Assembly: GCA_024640305.1 (NCBI GenBank)
Contig: JAHEFG010000044.1
Location: 1-64,000 of the forward strand
Origin: Gammaproteobacteria bacterium
Lineage (GTDB): Bacteria; Pseudomonadota; Gammaproteobacteria; Steroidobacterales; Woeseiaceae
Direction: 5' to 3'
Length of the DNA: 64,000 nucleotides
Positions 35,251-44,063 of this stretch are shown in pieces. Both the position numbers and the translations under genes were made by a program. The number at the start of each line of letters is the position of its first letter. Positions within the stretch are counted from its first letter, which is position 1. The notes beneath the pieces were generated by a model, which worked only from the letters and a program-made list of their open reading frames with translations, made no database searches and was not told the origin of the DNA.

Positions 35251-37335
35251 CTACTTGTTGGCTTTACGCTCTCGCGCTTCCGCAATGACTTCGTCAGCGA
35301 CATTCTTCGGACATGGCGCGTAATGCGAAAATTCCATTGAGAACTGACCACGTCCTGACGTCAGCGTACGCAGGTGGCCGATGTAGCCAAACATGTCTGC
35401 GAGCGGTGCATTGGCTTTAACGCGCACACCGGTTGGCCCAGCTTCCTGTGACTTGATCATGCCTCTACGGCGATTCAGGTCTCCGATGACGTCGCCGACG
35501 TTATCTTCAGGCGTAAACACGTCAACCTTCATAATTGGCTCGAGAATCTGCGGTGCAGCTTTCGGTACCGACTGCCGGTACGCAGCTTTGGTCGCGATTT
35601 CAAATGCCAATGCTGAGGAGTCGACGGCATGGAAAGCACCATCAAGCAGCGTGAACTTGACATCGAGCAGTGGATAACCGGCTAGCGTACCCTCGGCCAT
35701 ACTGACAGCAAATGCTTTCTCAATAGCGCCCCAGTATTCACGCGGTACGTTACCGCCCGTAACTTTCGATTCAAATTCGTAACCGGAGTTTTGTTCGGCA
35801 GGTTCGATCATGTAGTCGATCTTGCCGTACTGACCGGAACCACCCGACTGTTTCTTATGTGTGTAGCTGTCTTCGACCTGTTGCGTAATCGTCTCGCGGT
35901 AGGCTACCTGGGGCTTACCCATTTCAACGTCCACACCGTGCGTGCGCCGAAGAATGTCGACTTTAATGTCGAGATGCAGCTCACCCATACCCTTGATAAG
36001 GGTTTCGCCTGAGTCCTCATCGGTAGCAACCTGGAACGATGGATCTTCCTGAACCATCTTGTTCAGCGCGACACCCATTTTCTCGGTACCTGCCTTGTCC
36101 TTCGGAGCAATTGCGATGGAGATTACGGGTTCCGGAAAAACCATCGGTTCAAGTGTTGCCGGGTTATTCACATCAGCTAACGTGTGCCCGGTACGGGTGT
36201 TTTTCATGCCAAGCAGGGCGACAATATCCCCGGCCTGGGCCGTATCGAGCTCTTGTCGCGAATCGGCATGCATTTCCACGATGCGGCCGATACGCTCGGT
36301 CTTGCCCGTGAATGTGTTCAGTACGTTGTCGCCTTTCTTCAGCGTGCCCGAATAGATCCGCGTAAAAGTCAGCGCGCCGTAGCGGTCGTCCATGATTTTG
36401 AAGGCGAGCGCACGCAGAGGCTTGTCTGGGTCAACGATGGCGTAACCGCCTGTCTCGTGACCTTCCAGATCGATTTCGGGCTGTGGTTTGACTTCCGTGG
36501 GGTTCGGCAGGAAGTCAACAACTCCATTAAGAACGTTCTGTATCCCTTTGTTTTTAAAGGCCGAGCCACAGTAAGTTGGGAAGAAGTCGAGGTTGATTGT
36601 GCCTTTGCGGATGCATCGCTTGAGATCGTCAATTGATGGCTGGTTGCCTTCGAGATACTGCTCGAGCAGATCGTCGTCTTGCTCCACCGCAGTCTCGATG
36701 AGCTTTTCGCGCCATTCGGCAACGAGTTCTTTCATGTCCTCGGGCACATCCGTGATTTCATACGACTCGGGATCATCGGAGGAGCTCCAGATCCAGGCCT
36801 TCTCGGTCAAGAGGTCGACCACACCGGTGAAATCGTCTTCGATACCAACGGGCAGAACCATAACCAGCGGGTTAGCTGCCAGGATTTCCTTAACTTGTTT
36901 GACGACGCGATAGAAATCGGCGCCAATGCGATCAAGCTTGTTGACGAAAATGACACGCGCGACCTCGGAGTCGTTGGCATAGCGCCAGTTTGTTTCCGAC
37001 TGTGGTTCCACGCCGCCGGAGCCACAAAACACGCCAACCCCGCCGTCAAGGACCTTGAGAGAACGGTACACTTCGATAGTGAAATCAACGTGTCCAGGCG
37101 TATCGATGATGTTCATGCGGTGTTTAGCCCACTCACAACTCGTCGCGGCGGACTGAATCGTAATGCCGCGTTCTTGCTCCTGATCCATGAAGTCAGTGGT
37201 CGCTTCACCGTCGTGTACTTCACCGGTTTTGTGGATTTTGCCGGTGAGCTTAAGAATGCGTTCGGTTGTTGTCGTCTTACCCGCATCCACGTGGGCAAAA
37301 ATGCCTATGTTGCGGTACTTGCTCAGGTCTTTCAT
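35251..37335 (-). CDS. fusA: Elongation factor G, stand-alone copy
   Basis: 694 aa, full length. G1 [16 protein letters not shown]3 [21 protein letters not shown]4 [12 protein letters not shown], plus domains IV-V with [17 protein letters not shown] and [16 protein letters not shown]. The start [16 protein letters not shown] differs from str-operon EF-G and fits the second EF-G type (FusA2/FusB) found in many gammaproteobacteria. Not next to rpsL, rpsG or tuf. It may be specialised in translocation or ribosome recycling. Confidence 0.92.
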   Translation of the reverse strand: MKDLSKYRNIGIFAHVDAGKTTTTERILKLTGKIHKTGEVHDGEATTDFMDQEQERGITIQSAATSCEWAKHRMNIIDTPGHVDFTIEVYRSLKVLDGGVGVFCGSGGVEPQSETNWRYANDSEVARVIFVNKLDRIGADFYRVVKQVKEILAANPLVMVLPVGIEDDFTGVVDLLTEKAWIWSSSDDPESYEITDVPEDMKELVAEWREKLIETAVEQDDDLLEQYLEGNQPSIDDLKRCIRKGTINLDFFPTYCGSAFKNKGIQNVLNGVVDFLPNPTEVKPQPEIDLEGHETGGYAIVDPDKPLRALAFKIMDDRYGALTFTRIYSGTLKKGDNVLNTFTGKTERIGRIVEMHADSRQELDTAQAGDIVALLGMKNTRTGHTLADVNNPATLEPMVFPEPVISIAIAPKDKAGTEKMGVALNKMVQEDPSFQVATDEDSGETLIKGMGELHLDIKVDILRRTHGVDVEMGKPQVAYRETITQQVEDSYTHKKQSGGSGQYGKIDYMIEPAEQNSGYEFESKVTGGNVPREYWGAIEKAFAVSMAEGTLAGYPLLDVKFTLLDGAFHAVDSSALAFEIATKAAYRQSVPKAAPQILEPIMKVDVFTPEDNVGDVIGDLNRRRGMIKSQEAGPTGVRVKANAPLADMFGYIGHLRTLTSGRGQFSMEFSHYAPCPKNVADEVIAEARERKANK

Positions 37336-37569
37336 GTCAGTAACTCTGTCTCGTCAATTTTGGCAATCACTTGCTTCGTGTATCAGCTGCCCGTGCTCTT
37401 ACGGTCTCGCAGGAGCATTCCGGTTTTCGATTCAAGTGGATGCACATGTCAGTGCCGGTCCATTTGAGGCACCCGGAGATGCGTTTTGCAGTGCAAACCG
37501 GGCTGGACGGGCTTTCGGGCGCGGATAATAGCAGCGCAAAGCCCCGTAAACCAGCGAATATTAGACGAA

Positions 37570-38253
37570 TTATCGCCGCAGCAGCGCCCACCAGCGTGCG
37601 ATATTCAGCAGACTCATTAAGGATGCCGCCACATAAGTGAGCGCAGCAGCCCGGAGGATGCGGTGCGCATGCCGTCGATCGACGGTTTTCAGTATGCCGT
37701 ACTTGTCGAGCATGGGCAGCGCGCGGGTGAAACTGGCGTCAAATTCGGTCGGTAAAGTTGCTAAATGAACCAGCGTCGAAGTGCCCAGCGTCAGTAATCC
37801 GGCCGCGAACATCAAAATGCCGAGCCCCGGCGCGCGAGTCAGCGCCCCAATGAACGGCGCAATGAGCAATACGCCGGCCCCCAGTCGCTCAAGACCACGG
37901 GTTGCTCGCACGAGCCTGCTACGGATTCTGAGCGGTGCGTAGCCTTCATGATCCTGAATAGCATGCCCAACCTCATGCGCTGCCACGGTAATGGCGGTGA
38001 GAGAGTGTCCGTCAAACTTGTCCTCGGTAAGCCTGACTGCTTTCGCCTCGGGGTCGTAGTGATCGCCATCCGGTGTCTTTTCAACAGTCACATCGGCAAG
38101 TCCGCTCTTGTTCAGCAAATGCCGAGCCAGCTGTGCGCCGCTACCTTCGTAGCGATCAGGCGGGAGGGCATAGCGCTCAAGTACACGTCGAACCCAGATA
38201 CCGGGACCGAATACGACGGCTGCTATGACGAGAGCGATGATGATCAGGTACAT
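37570..38253 (-). CDS. YugP-type membrane zinc metallopeptidase
   Basis: 227 aa. N-terminal membrane helix, zinc motif VAAHEVGHAIQDHEGYAPLR at ~91-110, three later helices and the FDASFTRALPML segment with the third acidic ligand region. Matches the Zn_peptidase_2 (PF04298) family. Function unclear; probably membrane-protein quality control. Divergent from the DASS transporter, 72 bp apart from its preferred start. Confidence 0.88.
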   Translation of the reverse strand: MYLIIIALVIAAVVFGPGIWVRRVLERYALPPDRYEGSGAQLARHLLNKSGLADVTVEKTPDGDHYDPEAKAVRLTEDKFDGHSLTAITVAAHEVGHAIQDHEGYAPLRIRSRLVRATRGLERLGAGVLLIAPFIGALTRAPGLGILMFAAGLLTLGTSTLVHLATLPTEFDASFTRALPMLDKYGILKTVDRRHAHRILRAAALTYVAASLMSLLNIARWWALLRR

Positions 38254-38324
38254 GTTGGCATCCTATCGTGCCTGACTCCGGTTCTGCTATTGTCGAGCTT
38301 CAACAGGACACAAGGATTTGCGCG

Positions 38325-40097
38325 GTGACTTCAGATCAGGCCTTGCTCTTCGGACTGCTGTTTTTCGTTTTCGTGTTTCTGATCTGGGGTCGGTGGCGAT
38401 ATGACCTTGTCGCTTTTGTCGCGCTGCTGGCTGCGCTCCTGATGGGGCTCGTACCGAAGAACCTGGCATTCTCCGGCTTTGGCCATCCGGCCACCGTCAT
38501 TATTGCACTTGTCCTGGTCGTGAGCCGCGGCTTGTCCAATTCGGGCGTCATCGAATTGCTCGCGCGCTACTTCGTCGATTCAAGCCGCCGCCTCGCGGCG
38601 CACATCGGCGTGATGTCAGGGTTGGCTGCCGGACTTTCAGCGGTTATGAATAATGTCGCAGCGCTGGCTTTGTTAATGCCACTGGATCTGCAGGCGGCGA
38701 AGAAAAGTGGGCGTAGCCCATCGTTATCGCTAATGCCGTTGTCTTTCGCATCGATTCTTGGCGGCATGATTACGCTCATTGGCACGCCTCCTAATATTGT
38801 CATCGCTGAATTTCGTGGTCAGGCGCTCGGAGAGTCTTACAAGATGTTCGACTTCGCGCCCGTCGGCCTGGCCTGTGCGGTCGTCGGCGTGGCCTACGTG
38901 GCGTTAATCGGTTGGCGCCTGCTACCTACTGAAAGGCGATCTGCGGATGCGGGCAAAGACCTGTTCGATCTGGAGGACTACATCGCCGAAGTCAGGGTGC
39001 CGGAGGGATCCGACATCATCGGCAAGCGCGTGCGCGACCTCGATGATATGACGAGCAAAATCGACGTTGAGGTCGTCGGGCTGATTCGTCGTGGCCGACG
39101 CCTGCCAGGGTTGGCGCGTGTGGCCGAGATACGGGCCGATGACCTGCTGGTAATTGAGGCAAGCCCGGACAGCCTTGAGGAGGCACTGGGAACACTTAAG
39201 CTCGAGTATGTTGGCAAAGGGGAGGGCCTGCTCGAAGGTGATGACCTGCTGCTTACAGAGTTCGTAGTGCAGGAATCGTCGCGTATTGCAGGACGTTCAG
39301 CGGTATCCCTCAAGCTTCTTTACCGCTATCGCGTTGCGCTGGTCGGCGTATCCAGGCAAGGCAGGCGTTTCAGGGAGAAAGTCCGCCACCTGACGTTGCA
39401 GCCTGGCGATGTTTTGCTATTGCTCGGGCCGGATGAGCGACTCAACGATGTTACCGGACAGCTGGGGTTACTGCCGCTGGCCGATCGCGGCCAACGTGTT
39501 ATTCAACGCAACAAAGCATGGCTTGCAGTGGGGCTTTTCATTGCGGCTATTGCTGCAGCGAGCCTGGGCTTTATCTACCTCCCAATTGCCCTGGGGTGCG
39601 TGGCAGCAGCATACGTTTTTTTCAATATTGTACCGATTCGCGAGGTCTACACGTCAATCGAATGGCCGGTGATCGTACTGCTCGGATCCATGATTCCAAT
39701 CGGTTCCGCGCTTCAGGCGACCGGCGGCACCACATTGATTGCGGATGGCATCGTGAATGTAGCGACCGGGTTTTCTCCGGCAATCGTCCTGTTGCTATTG
39801 GTGGTCGTTACCATGACTTTGTCAGATGTCATGAACAACACTGCAACCGCGGTGATCGCCGCGCCTATAGCGGTAGAAATCGCCAATCGGCTCAGCGTCA
39901 GCCCGGATCCATTCCTGATGGGTGTGGCGGTGGCAGCGTCGTGCGCGTTTTTGACGCCCATTGGGCATAAGAACAACACGTTGATCATGGGGCCCGGTGG
40001 CTACCGCTTCGGCGATTATTGGCGAATGGGGCTGCCGCTGGAAATACTGATCGTCGCCATTTCGGTGCCGACAATCCTGTTTGTATGGCCTCTGTAG
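38325..40097 (+). CDS. DASS/SLC13 family anion transporter with two TrkA-C domains
   Basis: About 590 aa from the GTG at 38325, which has AAGGA at good spacing; an earlier GTG at 38268 has no ribosome site. Helices at both ends with the family motifs SGLAAGLSAVMNNVAAL and GGMITLIGTPPNIVIAEF, matched in the second half by TLSDVMNNTATAVIAAPIAV. Two RCK_C regulatory domains sit in the middle (~220-400). Likely Na+-coupled transport of dicarboxylate, sulfate or related anions. Confidence 0.9.
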   Translation: MTSDQALLFGLLFFVFVFLIWGRWRYDLVAFVALLAALLMGLVPKNLAFSGFGHPATVIIALVLVVSRGLSNSGVIELLARYFVDSSRRLAAHIGVMSGLAAGLSAVMNNVAALALLMPLDLQAAKKSGRSPSLSLMPLSFASILGGMITLIGTPPNIVIAEFRGQALGESYKMFDFAPVGLACAVVGVAYVALIGWRLLPTERRSADAGKDLFDLEDYIAEVRVPEGSDIIGKRVRDLDDMTSKIDVEVVGLIRRGRRLPGLARVAEIRADDLLVIEASPDSLEEALGTLKLEYVGKGEGLLEGDDLLLTEFVVQESSRIAGRSAVSLKLLYRYRVALVGVSRQGRRFREKVRHLTLQPGDVLLLLGPDERLNDVTGQLGLLPLADRGQRVIQRNKAWLAVGLFIAAIAAASLGFIYLPIALGCVAAAYVFFNIVPIREVYTSIEWPVIVLLGSMIPIGSALQATGGTTLIADGIVNVATGFSPAIVLLLLVVVTMTLSDVMNNTATAVIAAPIAVEIANRLSVSPDPFLMGVAVAASCAFLTPIGHKNNTLIMGPGGYRFGDYWRMGLPLEILIVAISVPTILFVWPL

Positions 40098-40253
40098 CGG
40101 CTTTTTATGTCAACAGGCTGTCGCAATTCCCCTGCAAATCGCGTCAATAACTGACACAGATCGCGCCTCGGAAAACATGATAAGATTTTGAAGCCTGGCT
40201 GTAAAATGTTGAAAAACAAATAAAAAATATGCTTCTGATGGAGCAGTCCACAC

Positions 40254-40270
40254 TTGGCACAAGCTTTGCA
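40254..40270 (+). promoter_or_regulatory. Sigma-54-type promoter (-24/-12)
   Basis: TTGGCACAAGCTTTGCA fits the RpoN consensus TGGCAC-N5-TTGCA with GG and GC exactly 10 nt apart. It is 61 bp before the ATG of a 77-aa gene, giving a ~50-nt leader. The 60 bp upstream are A/T-rich, as expected for IHF or enhancer-protein looping. Confidence 0.65.
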
Positions 40271-40331
40271 CCTTCCTCGTTATGGCCACTGCGGTTGATG
40301 TATCTGACAACCCGCGATGACGGAGGAAAAC

Positions 40332-40565
40332 ATGACACAAGCGATAGTTCAGGACTGGACCGAGAGCAACGTTTTGCTCAAGTACGATGAGCATCGTGAT
40401 GTGAAATACCGGGTATACCGGGACGGCGAGGCACTGTTCCAGGAGATCAGGGGGGCAGATGACTCACCAATTCACACGCTCGAGATTCCCGAAGGAATGA
40501 AGCTCGACAAGAGCAGCTATGAGGTGTTGCTGCGTTACGTGCTGCTGGACGTTATCGCGGCCTGA
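40332..40565 (+). CDS. 77-aa protein of unknown function behind a sigma-54 promoter
   Basis: Start ATG at 40332, 5 nt after a strong GGAGG; an upstream in-frame ATG (40317) lies in the leader. Acidic, soluble protein (VLLKYDEHRDVKYRVYRDGE; EIPEGMKLDKSSYEVLLRYV) with no signal peptide or known motif. The last 31 nt overlap the dipeptidase gene tail to tail. Not recognised. Its promoter suggests it is made under nitrogen, motility or stress control. Confidence 0.7.
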   Translation: MTQAIVQDWTESNVLLKYDEHRDVKYRVYRDGEALFQEIRGADDSPIHTLEIPEGMKLDKSSYEVLLRYVLLDVIAA

Positions 40566-41785
40566 GTCGCAAACGCTTCAACTTCAGACCACACGCGCAA
40601 CAGATTCTCGCCGAGAATCTTGCGAATGTCGGATTCCGAGTAGCCTCGCTGCAGCAATCCCTCAATCAGGTTCGGGTAACTTGATACATCTTTAAGACTG
40701 ATCGGCAGGGTGTCGCCGACGCCATCGAAATCGGACCCGATGCCGACATGGTCGATGCTCGTCAACGCAACGACGTGGTCAATGTGATCGATAACATCTG
40801 CCGTAGTAGCGTATGGGAATGGCCCGAATCGCTTTTTAAACCCCGGATCCACAGCGGCTTTTTGTTCTTCACGGCTGGCATCCGGATGTACGGCCTTGTA
40901 GGCATCTCTGAGGTCACTCAACACTGAGGCGTAAAGCCGAGCTTCAGAGGTGACAAATGTAGAACCAAAATTAATTTGGATGACACCACCATTCTCCGCG
41001 AGTCGTTTGATCATGTCGTCGGTCATATTTCGTTCGAATCCCGGCGTAAAATGACGTGCGGAAGAATGCGATGCGATCGCCGGAGCTGCGGCGACTTCCA
41101 TCGCTTGCCAGAAGGCGTCGTCCGAGACGTGGCTGATATCCAAAATTATGCCCAGTCGATTCATCTCCCGGATGACGTCGGCACCGAATTCGCTGAGCCC
41201 GTTCCATTGGTGATTCTCGTCATAGGAAGAGTCGGAGATGTGATTGGAAAGCCCATGAGTCAGCGTGATGTAGCGAATGCCACGATCAAAGAAGTGCTTG
41301 ATATTGTCGAGATTACCTTCGATCGGAGACCCATTCTCCATACCCATTGGCAGCGATATAAGGCCGGCTTCGAAGTTCGTCCGAATGTCGCCGGGCGAAG
41401 TAGCGATGGCAAACTTGTCCGGTGAAGCCATTGCGACTGCGTCCACGAGATCGATCAACTGTTCGGCAACCTGGCGCGAGCGGCCCTCGGCTTCCAGTTT
41501 GGGGTCGGTGTAAATGGACATGAATGCGCCATTGAGGCCACCGGCGACTGCGCGCGGATAGTCGAAATCCCGTCCCTCAATGGCGATAGAGACGTCGCCA
41601 CCTTCTTTCAGTATATGCATCGGCACATCAATATGGGTATCCACAATGATGCTCGAATCAGCAATGCGACGTGCCTCGGCTGCGAAGTCGGGTACCTCGC
41701 TCGCGGGTGGCTTGGCGGACTGGCCGCAAGCCACAAGCAGGAGTGCGCCGGTGGTGATGGCGACGATACTTTTAATCATGACCAT
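40535..41785 (-). CDS. Membrane dipeptidase (M19, renal-dipeptidase-like) lipoprotein
   Basis: About 416 aa from Met at 41785 (41779 equally possible). Lipoprotein signal ending LLLVAC. M19 zinc motifs: IIVDTHIDVPMHIL near the start, the bridging Glu in LPMGMENGSPIEGN, ILDISHVSDDAFWQAM, IASHSSARHF and VGIGSDFDGVGDTLP. Cleaves dipeptides, often with D-residues or beta-lactam-like bonds, in the periplasm. Convergent overlap of 31 nt with the 77-aa gene. Confidence 0.92.
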   Translation of the reverse strand: MVMIKSIVAITTGALLLVACGQSAKPPASEVPDFAAEARRIADSSIIVDTHIDVPMHILKEGGDVSIAIEGRDFDYPRAVAGGLNGAFMSIYTDPKLEAEGRSRQVAEQLIDLVDAVAMASPDKFAIATSPGDIRTNFEAGLISLPMGMENGSPIEGNLDNIKHFFDRGIRYITLTHGLSNHISDSSYDENHQWNGLSEFGADVIREMNRLGIILDISHVSDDAFWQAMEVAAAPAIASHSSARHFTPGFERNMTDDMIKRLAENGGVIQINFGSTFVTSEARLYASVLSDLRDAYKAVHPDASREEQKAAVDPGFKKRFGPFPYATTADVIDHIDHVVALTSIDHVGIGSDFDGVGDTLPISLKDVSSYPNLIEGLLQRGYSESDIRKILGENLLRVWSEVEAFATQAAITSSST

Positions 41786-41886
41786 AGTTGAATTAATTGT
41801 GGCTTGCGGGGTCGAACATTGTAACAATGGGGCATGGGCCGGCGTCCAGATCTATATTCGGTTGGCCCGATGAAAGGAGTAACGCG

Positions 41887-42228
41887 ATGAGCAATGACAA
41901 CCCGACAATTGACCAGATTGACGTTGGTGACCATGATGATGGCAATCCGGTAGAAGAGAACCTGAAATCCCGAACCACGTGGTTGCGGCTGGTATTCATG
42001 CTTATTTTTTGTGTTGTGACCAGCCTCGCGCTGCTCGTTGGCGGCTTCATTGTTGCGCTTGGGTTCCTGTGGGTGTTGTTCACCGGCGAGGTCAATCCAG
42101 AGCTGAGGGCAGCTGGACAAAACCTGGCGACGTATATTTACCAGATCGCTCGGTACCTGACGTTCAACTCGGAAACGAAGCCATTTCCTTTTGGCGGAAG
42201 CTGGCCGTCGTCCGACTCGGACGAGTAG
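41887..42228 (+). CDS. DUF4389 membrane protein
   Basis: 113 aa from the ATG at 41887, which follows AAAGGAG. Two hydrophobic helices (LVFMLIFCVVTSLALLVGGF and a second overlapping stretch) and the DUF4389 tail NLATYIYQIARYLTFNSETKPFPF. Function unknown. Acidic N-terminal 30 residues. Confidence 0.85.
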   Translation: MSNDNPTIDQIDVGDHDDGNPVEENLKSRTTWLRLVFMLIFCVVTSLALLVGGFIVALGFLWVLFTGEVNPELRAAGQNLATYIYQIARYLTFNSETKPFPFGGSWPSSDSDE

Positions 42229-42240
42229 GGCCGAGAGATT

Positions 42241-42495
42241 CTAGACTGAGAGTTCCCGCTGGCCTGGTTGCCAGTGGGTGAGGTTGACTCTTGCGCCGCC
42301 CACGCCCAGGGCTCGCACCCACCTGGCTGCCGCATCAAGCGTTACCCAGGTCTTCACCTTGCCCTTTAGGGTTTCGGCGGTAATCGGACCGTTTGGCGTC
42401 CTTGCCTCGACGTGAAATCGTGCTCCGCTGGCAATAATGTCGATATTCTTGATGGCGCCTGCGGCAACCATCGCCCTCAACATTCGTTCATCCAT
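42241..42495 (-). CDS. 84-aa protein paired with an RHH regulator
   Basis: Overlaps the upstream RHH gene by 8 nt, so the two are translated together. Basic protein with the block KTWVTLDAAARWVRALGVGG followed by WQPGQREL, a pattern that recalls small plasmid partition-associated (ParC-like) proteins; this is only a resemblance. No catalytic motif of a known toxin. Could be the partner in a toxin-antitoxin-like or partition-like pair. Confidence 0.6.
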   Translation of the reverse strand: MDERMLRAMVAAGAIKNIDIIASGARFHVEARTPNGPITAETLKGKVKTWVTLDAAARWVRALGVGGARVNLTHWQPGQRELSV

Positions 42496-42682
42496 GCTTA
42501 TTCCCTGCGAAAAGTTCGGGTTGCTCCCGAATTGTTATGCCGCTCTGGTCACAATGCCGGCGAATCAGGACTTCGACCATATTTGCGACGCTGCGGTGCT
42601 CACGTGAGGCCGCCTCACGCACCGCTTCCTTGATGGAGGGGCTGATACGCAGGTTTAGCGTCGAGATCTTGGTCTTTGTCAT
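42488..42682 (-). CDS. Ribbon-helix-helix (Arc/CopG-like) DNA-binding protein
   Basis: 64 aa from the ATG at 42682 (MTKTKISTLNLRISPSIKEA); an upstream ATG at 42691 is also possible. A short beta-strand (STLNLRIS) precedes two helices with the EAASREHRSVANMVEVLIRR pattern of RHH proteins. Three CGTTAC repeats at 11-bp steps lie just upstream, a likely operator for its own repression. First gene of a two-gene unit. Confidence 0.75.
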   Translation of the reverse strand: MTKTKISTLNLRISPSIKEAVREAASREHRSVANMVEVLIRRHCDQSGITIREQPELFAGNKHG

Positions 42683-42692
42683 GCGACACATG

Positions 42693-42720
42693 GTAACGGA
42701 AAAGTAACGGAAATGTAACG
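42693..42720 (-). promoter_or_regulatory. Three 11-bp-spaced CGTTAC repeats, probable RHH operator
   Basis: GTAACG occurs at 42693, 42704 and 42715 on the + strand (CGTTAC in the direction of the RHH gene). One full helical turn between repeats puts all on the same DNA face, as in operators of Arc/CopG-type repressors. They end 10 bp before the ATG at 42682. Confidence 0.6.
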
Positions 42721-42748
42721 CATCTAGCATATTCACTCCTGTCGTTTC

Positions 42749-42777
42749 TTGACATACGCTTCGAACGATATCAAAAT
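42749..42777 (+). promoter_or_regulatory. Sigma-70-type promoter of the SPFH gene
   Basis: Perfect -35 TTGACA (42749-42754), 17-bp spacer, -10-like CAAAAT (42772-42777). The -10 lies inside a direct repeat, so access is probably controlled. Confidence 0.55.
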
Positions 42778-42792
42778 GATATCAAAATGATA
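42767..42792. repeat. Direct repeat GATATCAAAAT x2 plus GATA
   Basis: Two perfect 11-bp copies (42767-42777, 42778-42788) and a partial third, covering the -10 region and start site of the SPFH promoter. The one-turn spacing matches the separate CGTTAC array nearby but the sequence differs, so a second regulator is likely, for example the small RHH protein encoded after the SPFH gene. Confidence 0.55.
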
Positions 42793-42811
42793 GAACAAAA
42801 GGAGAGAGACC

Positions 42812-43681
42812 ATGAATAGAGAACAAGTCAGACAAGTTCCATCGGGCTACCTGATGCTGGTCGTGTTGGCGGTGGTTCAAGTCAGCCTCGGGTATATCAA
42901 TTTGAAGATGATCCTGGCCGGGAACGTTTCGGGCATGATCATTGCCGGAGTGGCGTCTCTCGTAGCTGTGATCGGCTGGGTCGGGTTTTTCATGGTGCAC
43001 CCGAATGAAGCGAAGGTCCTGCAGCTATTTGGCAAGTACGTCGGTACAGCCCACGATCAGGGTTTGAAATGGGCCAACCCGTTCTATTCGAAAACAGCCG
43101 TTTCGACCCGCATCCGAAATTTCGAGAGCGGCAAGCTTAAAGTCAATGATTCACGAGGTAGTCCCATTGAGATCGCGGCCGTCGTGGTTTGGAAAGTATT
43201 TGATACTGCCGAGGCGTTATTTGAGGTCGATGATTACGAGGAGTTCGTACAGATTCAGAGTGAGTCGGCGCTGCGCAATTTATCGACGACATATCCGTAT
43301 GAGCCGCACGAAGGCGAGGGAACCGCCCTGCGCAGCCATCCGGCGGAAATCGCACAGGCTTTGCGTGATGAAATTCAGGATCGGCTCGAACAGGCCGGTG
43401 TAACGGTTATCGAAGCTCGTATAAGTCATCTGGCATACGCGCCGGAAATAGCGAACGCAATGCTTAGACGCCAGCAGGCATCCGCAATTATCGCTGCAAG
43501 AACACAGATAGTGGCGGGTGCAGTGGGGATGGTTGAGATGGCACTGGATCAGTTGAAAGAGAAAGGCGTGGTCGAACTCGATGAGGAGCGCAAGGCCGCG
43601 ATGGTCAGTAATCTGCTGGTCGTGCTCTGCGGCGAGGAAACGACTAAGCCTGTCGTTAATACCGGTTCGTTATACAACTAA
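42812..43681 (+). CDS. SPFH domain (stomatin/prohibitin-like) membrane protein
   Basis: 289 aa, AAAGGAG site. Two N-terminal helices (~14-35 and ~41-62), then an SPFH domain ([40 protein letters not shown]) and the [20 protein letters not shown] helix near the C-terminus. Likely a membrane scaffold that forms ring- or raft-like assemblies. Followed after 25 nt by a small RHH gene, a pairing seen in other proteobacteria. Confidence 0.9.
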   Translation: MNREQVRQVPSGYLMLVVLAVVQVSLGYINLKMILAGNVSGMIIAGVASLVAVIGWVGFFMVHPNEAKVLQLFGKYVGTAHDQGLKWANPFYSKTAVSTRIRNFESGKLKVNDSRGSPIEIAAVVVWKVFDTAEALFEVDDYEEFVQIQSESALRNLSTTYPYEPHEGEGTALRSHPAEIAQALRDEIQDRLEQAGVTVIEARISHLAYAPEIANAMLRRQQASAIIAARTQIVAGAVGMVEMALDQLKEKGVVELDEERKAAMVSNLLVVLCGEETTKPVVNTGSLYN

Positions 43682-43706
43682 TCTCTGCGGCAACGGGAAT
43701 AGAATA

Positions 43707-43880
43707 ATGGCGGCACGCAAGGCATTTGCTCTGCGGATGGATGAGAAAACACTCGCGGCTGTTCAACGCTGGGCGAACGACGATCTGCGCAGTCTCAATG
43801 CGCAGATCGAATTCGTTCTGCGGGAAGCGCTGCGTAAATCCGGACGTCTGCCAAAGCAATCGACAGGCGCGCAGGAATAG
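43707..43880 (+). CDS. 57-aa Arc-like ribbon-helix-helix protein
   Basis: Starts at ATG 43707. Beta-strand KAFALRMDEKT then helices with LAAVQRWANDDLRSLNAQIE and FVLREALRKSGR, the classic Arc-type pattern including the NxQIE(F/Y)xL core. Co-transcribed with the SPFH gene and a candidate for binding the 11-bp repeats in that promoter. Confidence 0.8.
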   Translation: MAARKAFALRMDEKTLAAVQRWANDDLRSLNAQIEFVLREALRKSGRLPKQSTGAQE

Positions 43881-43915
43881 CGGTCCCAGGTAAGTGCGAT
43901 GTTAAGATCCCGAGA

Positions 43916-44059
43916 ATGCGAAGCTTTCTGCCATTCATACTGATTCTGCTGGCACTGTTTACAGCCGGATGTATCGCCTATATTGCCTGGGAGCTGTCTT
44001 CAGGCAAGCAGGATCCGGAACGCCGTAACTTCAGGGAAAACGAGAATAACTCGGAATAG
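43916..44059 (+). CDS. 47-aa single-pass membrane or lipoprotein peptide
   Basis: MRSFLPFILILLALFTAGCI followed by AYIAWELSSGKQDPERRN and an acidic Asn-rich end. The hydrophobic segment ends in TAGC, which could be a lipobox or simply part of a helix. No family recognised. Ends 4 bp before the convergent DUF3300 gene's stop. Confidence 0.5.
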   Translation: MRSFLPFILILLALFTAGCIAYIAWELSSGKQDPERRNFRENENNSE

Positions 44060-44063
44060 CGGC

